Shown piece by piece: positions 57,801 to 64,000 of a stretch of 64,000 nt of DNA. Each line of letters opens with the position of its first letter. The stretch's first letter is position 1. The stretch covers positions 33,025-97,024 of the forward strand of contig CAITNO010000032.1 of the NCBI GenBank assembly GCA_903893795.1. The letters run 5' to 3'. Under the pieces are notes generated by a model. The model had not been told where the DNA came from and did not search any database. It was given only the letters and a program-made list of their open reading frames with translations. Source of the stretch: Candidatus Hydrogenedentota bacterium. GTDB lineage: Bacteria > Hydrogenedentota > Hydrogenedentia > Hydrogenedentales > CAITNO01. A program made the position numbers and the translations under genes.

Positions 57801-58603
57801 AAGTCTCTGGGCGGGTGGGAAGCGTTGTAAGCACGAATAAGAAGGTCTCCGACGCGGCCGGGGCCTTTGATTTTTCGGACATGCCCGCCCCGCCTGCCGA
57901 TATAGCCGTAACCGCCGACGGATACGGCAGGTATACGGAAGCGGTCAGGGGAGACGAATACGAGAACCCAGCGCGGATCATCCTCCGTTCTGCCACGGTG
58001 GTCGAAGGAACCGTTGTGGACGAGAGCCGTAAACCCCTGGCTGGGTGTCGTGTAGAGTGCAACGGCGCGGAATTCATCACGGGTGAGGACGGGCATTTCT
58101 CCACGGACAAGGCGGCGGCCGGTGCATCCTGCGCCATTGTCGTCTTGAAGCCTATAAGTCTGGGCAGCTACATGTTTGCCTGGAAGGGGTCAGTTACAGC
58201 ACCGGCCAATGTGGAGTGTGTGGTCGGCCCAGCCGGAGGCATAACACTGAATGTCATGCTGGACGGCACCCCCCTTACGGATTCTGCCCTGTCCTCACGG
58301 CATTGCAGCGCCTTCGCCGAATGGCAAACGGAAAACGGCCTGACGGTCCATTACGAGCTGGAGCACGACCCCAAGGAAGACTACCTCCGTGCCCGAATCC
58401 TGCCCGCGGGCCCGGTGCAGGTGCATGTGCACATGGGCTTGCTGGAGCAGTACGGCCCCGCCGTCTGCGAAAAGGTGGTGGAAGTGCAGGTTGTTCCAGA
58501 CGAGAGGACCGAGGTCGAGGTGAGTTTCGAGACGCCGGGCACCACCCCAGCGCTCCCCCCACCCACGGACAACGCCCCGGCTGCGCCGGGCGCGACGGAG
58601 TAG
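54875..58603 (+). CDS. ECF-type sigma factor fused through a membrane segment to ~9 beta-sandwich repeats
   Basis: 1242 residues. Residues ~8-80 are sigma-70 region 2 (AFHGIVRRYSGLVYATSLRV, DAQEAALDAFLAL, WLHRTAVHRAIDRHR). ~115-172 are region 4 (LPEDLRQAVLGHFFEGKTHA, ELAEAAGISRPAITKRVHQG). ~176-225 is an Ala-rich moderately hydrophobic stretch, and ~226-250 a clear TM (AAKALIAAVVLSIVAGVSYT). From ~300 on, about nine carboxypeptidase-regulatory-like beta-sandwich repeats recur, each with G.V.D..G.P..G and DG.F.F..L..G.Y signatures. This predicts a cytosolic promoter-binding head tethered to an extracytoplasmic sensor rod in one chain, with no separate anti-sigma factor gene nearby. Start: ATG at 54875 with GGGAG 10 bases upstream. 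Confidence 0.86.
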   Translation: MTNEHAMLAQWINGRNEEAFHGIVRRYSGLVYATSLRVLRNDADAQEAALDAFLALSQLRRVPDSPLGAWLHRTAVHRAIDRHRKTQTRTQYEAAVAREATTETAAFGWDDISGMVDEAVAALPEDLRQAVLGHFFEGKTHAELAEAAGISRPAITKRVHQGVEGIRSSLIRKGVTVGSVAALTLLLSEHALAAPAVPAALAASLGKIAVSGLTATGAAAGASLGLAAKALIAAVVLSIVAGVSYTFLPDIVKRNMALLRIAPKVVVRKEWRKMFPPAPTTGRAVAASVVPAVAKSAGEAVSGEAGVAVTGTLEGAMGCVPGEADIVMEKVNWGPTEMPPAQTEKRLGKADSNGQFAVENVTPGQWSAAVLGAWSTGGGSLTIKPGAAPPPPQSLKVYPGEPCSGVVVDEEGKPVSGAVLYPVGHELAPNDEFGHMEIAAFHTLTDEQGRFSFPDMIPGGMKYFIVAPGHAPQYSDFVKTSDGGTTIRLRPLGRVRGRVVTEGTVAGMEGISLRLSAGKYDYDKTVNERTIRVRRGRIEKTVTTGRDGTFLAEGLPEAKYRVEMPEGAAWVISASADTEVHSGKESDLTVRLEKGCSLLGRVIDAQTGESLGAGVRLWISDASQNMPAVTDAEGNYRFDNLSRGARTVNMDGPLVANGKGRLIYARPGERQRAWEVEVKSGETERDFLIDRGRLHGMVTDASNMPVAGAEVSGSDDGSGMNVLTRTGSDGRFDMRCACSVYPPLHLEAEKDGWRGLQTAAMVPGGETEVNVKLAYPSRGEISGVTVRSDGSSAAGMTLSCSAIVTPDGKADNRIYTVGKTTVAADGTFTLTGLVPGTYDFHMRRQRDYSALQAKEKITLKPDGKLADVRLEFAEIEEHVLAGTVLDETGSPIAQCRVSSNSGNTATATGADGRFRFTVKTAETSPDTYFNADGYADYRESLTVEKTDNVITLKKLRRLFGTVTDENGAPVTAFTVEVSGRVGSVVSTNKKVSDAAGAFDFSDMPAPPADIAVTADGYGRYTEAVRGDEYENPARIILRSATVVEGTVVDESRKPLAGCRVECNGAEFITGEDGHFSTDKAAAGASCAIVVLKPISLGSYMFAWKGSVTAPANVECVVGPAGGITLNVMLDGTPLTDSALSSRHCSAFAEWQTENGLTVHYELEHDPKEDYLRARILPAGPVQVHVHMGLLEQYGPAVCEKVVEVQVVPDERTEVEVSFETPGTTPALPPPTDNAPAAPGATE

Positions 58604-58851
58604 TAGCCCCCTTAGCGGGGTTGGCCTGACCGGGTCCGGCTGCGGCTCCGGTCAGGCCGGGGTGCGGCGTAGACGCGGCATCTTGCCGCGTTCTTCTTTT
58701 TTGCCAGGGTGCGGCACAGGAAGAAAGAGGCTGAAAGCCTCTTCCACGCAAGAAATCCCCCCGGGGAGAAACGGCAACTGAAGCGGGCGTCCGTGTCATA
58801 ATGGGGGACATGCTGATTAAGAACCCGGTTCCCACCATCGGAGTGACTGCC

Positions 58852-60510
58852 ATGTCCAACAGGCTCGTCTTGTGCGCGGCCCTTCTGGCGCTTTGCGCCG
58901 CAATGACACTCACGGGCTGCGACACCTCGCCCATCACGGTGCTGTCCACCAGCCCCGCCGACAGTACCACGGCGGTCGCCCTGACGGCGCAAATCACGGT
59001 GGCGTTCAGCCGCGCCTGCAACCGGAACAGCCTTTCCGTGGGGATTACCCCGGACACCCCCCTGGAAACGGCGTGGTCATCGGACAGCCGGTCCGCTTTC
59101 CTGACGCCAACGGCTCCGCTGGCCCCCGCCACGGTGTACAACATCACCGTTCAGACCGTCCAGGGCAGCACCGGCGGAAGCCTGGTGGCGCCCTGTGTGT
59201 TCAGCTTCACCACCGCGGCGGCCATCATTGCCCATCCCGAACTGCATCTGGTGGAAGTGCCCGATGCGCTGTCGCCGACCAATCCCCAGTTTGCGCTTCC
59301 TGCCACGGCGGCGCCCGGTCCCGGCGACATCGTTGCCGATGCGGACTTTGGCACCACCCAGCGGCGCATTACGGCCACCCTGGGCATGCGGCACGAATAC
59401 GCCAAGTTCGACCCGTTCAACGCGGACCAGTCGCTGATGCTCCAGATGTACATTCCCGACGGTTCGTGGCGCGTCTACCGGACCGTCTCGGCGCCCTATG
59501 ACACCGACGCGCAGTTGGCGGCCACGGTGGACATGGAGGAGCCGCGCTGGGATCCGGCCGACCCAAACCTGCTCTGGGGAACGCGCGACTTTCAAATTCT
59601 CAAGCTGGATATCCGGCAGCCGAATCTGCCCGAGGTGGTGAAGGATTTTGCCCAGGACGGCACCATCAAGCCCATCCTCGACGCGCACGCCGACCTGTAC
59701 CACATCACCATGTACAACGAGGGCGAAAGCTCGACCGACAAGCGCTACTGGGCGCTGGCCCTCCAGGGCTCGCAGGACGAATACCGGGCCCGGCACCTCT
59801 TCACCTGGGACCGCCTCACCGGCAACGTGCTGGGAACCTACACGCTGCCCCTGAGCCAGTCCGACATTGACTGGGTCGGCATGTCGCCCAAGGGCAATTG
59901 GGTGCTCATCGGTGGCCTGGACACCAACGCCGCGCCGCTCACCGGCCTGACCATGGCCAACCGTGAACTGACCCAGTTTCACCGCCTCGACTTTTCAACG
60001 GCCCACGCCGATGTGGGGCTGGACGTGAACGGAAACGAGGTGCTCGTGATGCAGAACGTGCGCACCGACTATGTGGACCTGGTGCCCATCGACCTGGCCA
60101 CCCAGCCCATCCTCGAACCGGGCGGCAGTTACACCGGCACCAACCGCACCCCCCTCATCCGGCTCTATTACGCCAGCGACGCCAACGGCCTCAACAGCGG
60201 CATACACCTTTCCTGCAATTATCCCGGCTACTGCGTGGTGTCAACCGTGCTCGACCAGGGCCTGCCCGCGCAAAACTGGCTCGACCGCAAAATCGTCATT
60301 ACGAAGCTCGACCCCGCCCATCCGCGCAGCTTCTACCTGGCGCATGTCTACGGCACCCGCGGCGAATACTGGGAGGAGACCCAGGCCACCATCGCGAACA
60401 ACGGGTCGCGCGTGGTCTGGTCGACAAACTGGAACCAGAATGTCGGCCACATCCCCGAGCGCGTCTACGACATGCAGACCAGCCTGCCGGCAAACTGGAT
60501 GATTCCCTGA
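58852..60510 (+). CDS. lipoprotein with Ig-like N-terminus and probable beta-propeller
   Basis: 552 residues from the ATG at 58852 (GGAG 8 bases upstream). Signal peptide with lipobox MTLTGC, then a Big_5-like Ig domain (VLSTSPADSTTAVALTAQIT, TPTAPLAPATVYNITVQT). A long WD/oligogalacturonate lyase-like propeller follows (EYAKFDPFNADQSLMLQMYI, MEEPRWDPADPNLLWGTRDF, WVGMSPKGNWVLIGG). The [KR]FDP.N.D and EPRWDP blades recall periplasmic propeller proteins of the oligogalacturonide lyase/TolB type; activity is not inferred. Confidence 0.75.
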   Translation: MSNRLVLCAALLALCAAMTLTGCDTSPITVLSTSPADSTTAVALTAQITVAFSRACNRNSLSVGITPDTPLETAWSSDSRSAFLTPTAPLAPATVYNITVQTVQGSTGGSLVAPCVFSFTTAAAIIAHPELHLVEVPDALSPTNPQFALPATAAPGPGDIVADADFGTTQRRITATLGMRHEYAKFDPFNADQSLMLQMYIPDGSWRVYRTVSAPYDTDAQLAATVDMEEPRWDPADPNLLWGTRDFQILKLDIRQPNLPEVVKDFAQDGTIKPILDAHADLYHITMYNEGESSTDKRYWALALQGSQDEYRARHLFTWDRLTGNVLGTYTLPLSQSDIDWVGMSPKGNWVLIGGLDTNAAPLTGLTMANRELTQFHRLDFSTAHADVGLDVNGNEVLVMQNVRTDYVDLVPIDLATQPILEPGGSYTGTNRTPLIRLYYASDANGLNSGIHLSCNYPGYCVVSTVLDQGLPAQNWLDRKIVITKLDPAHPRSFYLAHVYGTRGEYWEETQATIANNGSRVVWSTNWNQNVGHIPERVYDMQTSLPANWMIP

Positions 60511-60697
60511 TGGACGCTTACGGAATCGTACAGACAATTGCGAGAAAGAACCTTGCACTATTCTGGCAAATGAAACTCCTTGCAAGCGCAGCCACACCGA
60601 GAATGCGGCCTGCCTGCGCCCTTGCAATGGGCGGGTCATCACTTCGGTGGGCAGGTACGATATGGCTGATCCACCAGAGGTCATCCGGAATGACGAA

Positions 60698-60793
60698 GGG
60701 TGCCCGGAGTTTTGCAAAGCAAAACGGAGCGCACCGGCCTTCCACCGCGATCACCCCAAATGAGGCTCGTCTTAAGTCCCCCTTCGAAGGGGG
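60698..60793. repeat. two palindromic elements in a 317-base gap
   Basis: Between 60511 and 60827 there is no gene. GGTGC...GCACC arms (60699-60735) enclose TTTTGC-aaa-GCAAAA and share GGGTGCCCGGAG with 47843. CCCCCTTCGAAGGGGG (60778-60793) is a perfect 16-bp palindrome, similar in style to the CCCCTCGAGGGG unit at 44174. Either could terminate the flanking convergent genes. Confidence 0.55.
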
Positions 60794-60827
60794 ATTTAGG
60801 GGGATGTTGTCCTGACCCCGTGCCTTT

Positions 60828-62087
60828 TTACACCGTAAACGCAGGCCCCGTCAGCGCCTTCCAGTTTTCCTTGTACAGGAAAAACGCTATCCCATCCGAA
60901 TTCGCCCGCCGCACACAGTCGGCCGTCTCGCCCATCTGCGGGTCGTCGATGTGGACGATGGGGGCCAGTTCCTTGCCCGGCAACAGCGCGCGCGCCATGG
61001 CCGTTTCATGGCCCACCGCCTGCGGCGGCACTGCCGTCTGGATATGCTTCACCCGGCGCGACGTGACGCACTGCGTCAGGCCCGTCAGGCTCAGGTAAAG
61101 GCCCAGTGCGGCCTCTTCCTCGGGCGCGCCCGACAGCCCCAGCTCTTCGGGGAGGATCGTCAATTCCCAGTTCAGGCAGGCGATGCCCGGCCGGTCGGGA
61201 TAGTTGCGGTAGATCATCGGGCAGAACACGTCGACGAATTCGGCCAGGTCGGCATAGGACTGGCCGACGAGCGGCGCGAGCGAGGGCGTGAAGATATACA
61301 CGCCCATGCGCTTGCCCGCGCCGTGCAGGATTTTGGAAATGTCGCGGAAATGTTCCGTGGTGCAGACGCGCCGGAAACGCAGCCACTCGAGCACCCCGGG
61401 ATGGGCGGTCAGCCACTCGACCACGCCGATGGGGGACTGCATCCAGGGCCAGCGGCCCATGCCTTCCCTGAAGCCCGTGATCGCCCCGTGCAGTGCCGTG
61501 ACATCCTTCTTGATGAGCGCGAAGTCAAAGCCCAGCGCGGCCGCTTTCTTCTCGCTGTGCGGGGAGAAATCGGTGAGGAAAGCCATCAGGCCGGAGGCGG
61601 GCGACGCGAAGCGGCAACCGTCCACCAGCACCCCCGTGACACCCGGCATGGCGGCGGTCTGTTCATAGGATTTGAGATTGCGCTCACGAATCACCGGGCT
61701 GTTGGGCGAGCCGGATCCAAACCACACGCGCGGCGTGCCGGTGATGTCGAGCGCAAGATTCTCCTTGTCGTCTTCGCCGGTGCCGAAAGCGCCGCCGCAC
61801 TGCCACGCCTCCATCCCCGCCGCGGTGATTGCCTCGACGGTCTTGGCGTCGCCGCCAACCACGACGTGGTAGCCCAGTTCCCGCATCTCCTTGCAGGTCT
61901 CGGCCGGCTTGTCGCCGCAGCCGTAAATCCAATACCGGTACGCGCCGTCGGGCCTGTTCAGTTTGTTTCCCCCGTCAGGCACCGCGGCGGCGGAGGCATT
62001 GACGGCGCCTGCCGCCAGCCCTCCCGTCAGTGCGGCCAGTTCAAGAAAGGCGCGGCGGCCCAGGGCCGGACCGGAGGTGTCGCTCAT
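60828..62087 (-). CDS. Tat-exported TIM-barrel-like protein, unknown function
   Basis: 419 residues from the ATG at 62087 (GGAG 9 bases upstream). Twin-arginine-type signal LGRRAFLELAALTGGLAAGA. The body alternates short hydrophobic strands and helices as in (beta/alpha)8 proteins: HVVVGGDAKTVEAITAAGME, GVTGVLVDGCRFASPASGLM, KRMGVYIFTPSLAPLVG, VDVFCPMIYRNYPDRPG. Several features recall glycoside hydrolase-like or DUF4985-type barrels. No certain catalytic pair is visible, and I do not recognise the family. It shares an orientation with the soluble kinase upstream. Confidence 0.65.
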   Translation of the reverse strand: MSDTSGPALGRRAFLELAALTGGLAAGAVNASAAAVPDGGNKLNRPDGAYRYWIYGCGDKPAETCKEMRELGYHVVVGGDAKTVEAITAAGMEAWQCGGAFGTGEDDKENLALDITGTPRVWFGSGSPNSPVIRERNLKSYEQTAAMPGVTGVLVDGCRFASPASGLMAFLTDFSPHSEKKAAALGFDFALIKKDVTALHGAITGFREGMGRWPWMQSPIGVVEWLTAHPGVLEWLRFRRVCTTEHFRDISKILHGAGKRMGVYIFTPSLAPLVGQSYADLAEFVDVFCPMIYRNYPDRPGIACLNWELTILPEELGLSGAPEEEAALGLYLSLTGLTQCVTSRRVKHIQTAVPPQAVGHETAMARALLPGKELAPIVHIDDPQMGETADCVRRANSDGIAFFLYKENWKALTGPAFTV

Positions 62088-62151
62088 GGCAGTGTGCTCC
62101 GCTGTTTGGAAGGCTTGAAGGAACAGGTTTTCAGGACCAATCCGTCCCGGA

Positions 62152-62886
62152 TTATGCCTGTTCGGCAGACTCTTTCGCCAGCGGCAGCGTGAGCACAAAT
62201 CCCCGTTCAGGGGTGTAACTGACGCTTCCGCCGTGATAGGTCGCCGCAGTGCGGACGGCCGCGAGACCGAAACCTAAATTCACACCGGTCTTGGTGGTCG
62301 TGAACGGGTCAAAGATCGCCTCCACATCCGCCGGGTCAACGGGAGGGGCCGAATTCCACAGATCCAGAACAGCCTGATCGCCCTCCTGGCACAGCCGCAC
62401 CCGCAACTGCCTGACATCAGCCTTCTCCAGCGCCTCTTCCGCGTTGAGCACCAGATGCAGGAGCGCCATCTGCAATTTTGGCGCGTCGCCCACCATGCGG
62501 AGCGCTGTTTCGGGACAGTCCAATTCCAAATTGATCTTCTGGTGCCGCAGGGCGTGCTCCCGCAGGCGCAGGACGTCGCCCAACACCTTCTTGAGATCGA
62601 TCTGGTTGTGCAGGTCCCAATCCTTGCGGGCCACCGCATTGAGGCAGGACACGAGTTCACTGCACTTCTCCGCCGCGTCAATGACCCGCTCCACCATCTG
62701 GCGGGCCTCATCGGCAATGCCCGAATCCATCTGCACCAAATCGGCATAGGCCATCATGGCTGTAAGGTGGTTGTTAATCTCATGCGCCGCGGCGTTCACG
62801 CAGCGCCCCACTTCGGCATAACGGAACAGGGCCGCAAAGCGGTCCAGTCCGTCCGGGTCCCCAAGATCAAAATGATTCAGTGCCAT
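62152..62886 (-). CDS. soluble histidine kinase without sensor domain
   Basis: 244 residues, GGAGG 8 bases upstream. No membrane segment or PAS domain. HisKA-like dimerisation helix with H35 (NAAAHEINNHLTAMM), then a HATPase domain with N box (LLHLVLNAEEALEKAD), a weak G1 (LDLWNSAPPVDPADVEAIFD, in which the usual D-x-G-x-G is replaced) and G2-like TTKTGVNLGFGLAAV. The altered G1 box could lower ATP binding. Partner unknown; 64 bases upstream of the Tat-exported gene. Confidence 0.8.
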   Translation of the reverse strand: MALNHFDLGDPDGLDRFAALFRYAEVGRCVNAAAHEINNHLTAMMAYADLVQMDSGIADEARQMVERVIDAAEKCSELVSCLNAVARKDWDLHNQIDLKKVLGDVLRLREHALRHQKINLELDCPETALRMVGDAPKLQMALLHLVLNAEEALEKADVRQLRVRLCQEGDQAVLDLWNSAPPVDPADVEAIFDPFTTTKTGVNLGFGLAAVRTAATYHGGSVSYTPERGFVLTLPLAKESAEQA

Positions 62887-63165
62887 GAAGCCGGCCTCCG
62901 TGTATTGTGAACGGCGTCCGGGTTAATTCTGCCACAAGCTGGCGCAAGGCTCAAGGAAGAGCCCTCCGCAGGTCTCCTCTCCACTGAAGGCTTGGTGTGG
63001 CGATTGGCCACAGCCAAAGAATCCAGAATCCAGCGAGCCTCGTGCAGAGCCTCGCTGTCAACACCTCTCTATACGTGCCGAACCTCTGTTTTGAAGGACT
63101 TTTCGCAATATGGGCGGGAATGCCCCGCAGATGTTCGGAGCGCTGCAAGTGCTTCATTTATCAGC

Positions 63166-63256
63166 CCGGCCCGTGAGGGCCGGATAGGCGAACGCCGTCA
63201 CCGATATATAGCGCTGAAAGCGCGACACTGACCATCCCGGGCTGCAAGGCCCGGGA
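63166..63256. repeat. three tandem hairpins in a gene-free stretch
   Basis: 62887-63376 has no gene. CCGGCCC-gtga-GGGCCGG (63166-63183), GCGCT-gaa-AGCGC (63211-63223) and TCCCGGGC-tgcaag-GCCCGGGA (63235-63256) are perfect stems with short purine-rich loops, in the style of the palindrome islands at 23.2 and 54.6 kb. Confidence 0.6.
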
Positions 63257-63314
63257 GATGCCGCGGACACCCGCGCAGGAAGACAAGAAGATGACGGAGA
63301 GTAACACAAAGAAA

Positions 63315-63351
63315 CAACCCCCAGGCCGCGCTTTTCACAGCCTGGGGGTTG
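63315..63351 (-). terminator. Rho-independent terminator of icd
   Basis: Perfect 12-bp stem (caacccccaggc / gcctgggggttg) with a 13-base loop, 25 bases past the icd stop on the minus strand and followed there by TTTCTTTG. Reading plus, the stem is followed by GACTTTTTCG, so it may work both ways. Confidence 0.8.
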
Positions 63352-63376
63352 ACTTTTTCGCGATGCTTCTAAAGAA

Positions 63377-64000
<624 letters not shown>

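Overview
The window looks like a GC-rich chromosome segment of a Gram-negative environmental bacterium. Outer-membrane beta-barrel, lipobox, Tat and Sec export signals are all present. The mix of a membrane-anchored ECF sigma factor, FG-GAP, PASTA and beta-helix exported proteins, Tat-exported sugar-metabolism-like folds and very haem-rich cytochromes suggests the Planctomycetota/Hydrogenedentota/PVC sphere. That placement is inference from gene content only; no rRNA or tRNA gene is visible.

Region 1 (0.2-12.1 kb, minus strand) holds two related single-haem exported proteins, one of them expanded with beta-sandwich and PASTA repeats. A giant FG-GAP/FN3/PASTA protein follows. Next comes an operon for a likely porin-cytochrome conduit: a multihaem lipoprotein, an outer-membrane barrel and a 14-haem lipoprotein, with a recognisable promoter and terminator. 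Region 2 (12.3-23.1 kb, plus strand) is one tight operon, hemA-C-D-B-L-E-N-H-G, encoding the complete C5 route from glutamyl-tRNA to protohaem. Region 3 (23.4-28.4 kb, minus) has two fusions of an 11- or 19-haem periplasmic part to a cytochrome b561-like membrane part. Regions 1-3 together read as a haem factory flanked by its consumers: quinol-linked inner-membrane cytochromes, periplasmic haems and an outer-membrane conduit.

Region 4 (28.5-37 kb) is regulatory and housekeeping: a hybrid sensor kinase overlapping an HD-GYP response regulator, an Rrf2-type regulator, pterin dehydratase, a Zn-phospholipase C-like protein, an amidohydrolase remnant and an RluA-type pseudouridine synthase. Region 5 (37-52.2 kb) is rich in exported carbohydrate-active-like proteins: two beta-helix proteins, an SGNH hydrolase, two glycosidase-like proteins and a Tat-exported DegT-fold protein. 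Between them lie GDP-mannose dehydratase, a HicBA-like toxin-antitoxin pair and a DUF4143-type ATPase with a strong palindromic operator. Region 6 (52.2-64 kb) has a sensor kinase, a family 4 uracil-DNA glycosylase, a 1242-residue sigma factor/transmembrane/beta-sandwich fusion, a propeller-like lipoprotein, a Tat-exported TIM-barrel-like protein, a soluble kinase and the 3' part of icd.

Intergenic spaces carry several families of short dispersed palindromes and one 14-bp minisatellite. The strongest candidates for unusual biology are the membrane-tethered sigma factor and the paired single-haem proteins that share a C-terminal anchor but differ by a PASTA stalk.
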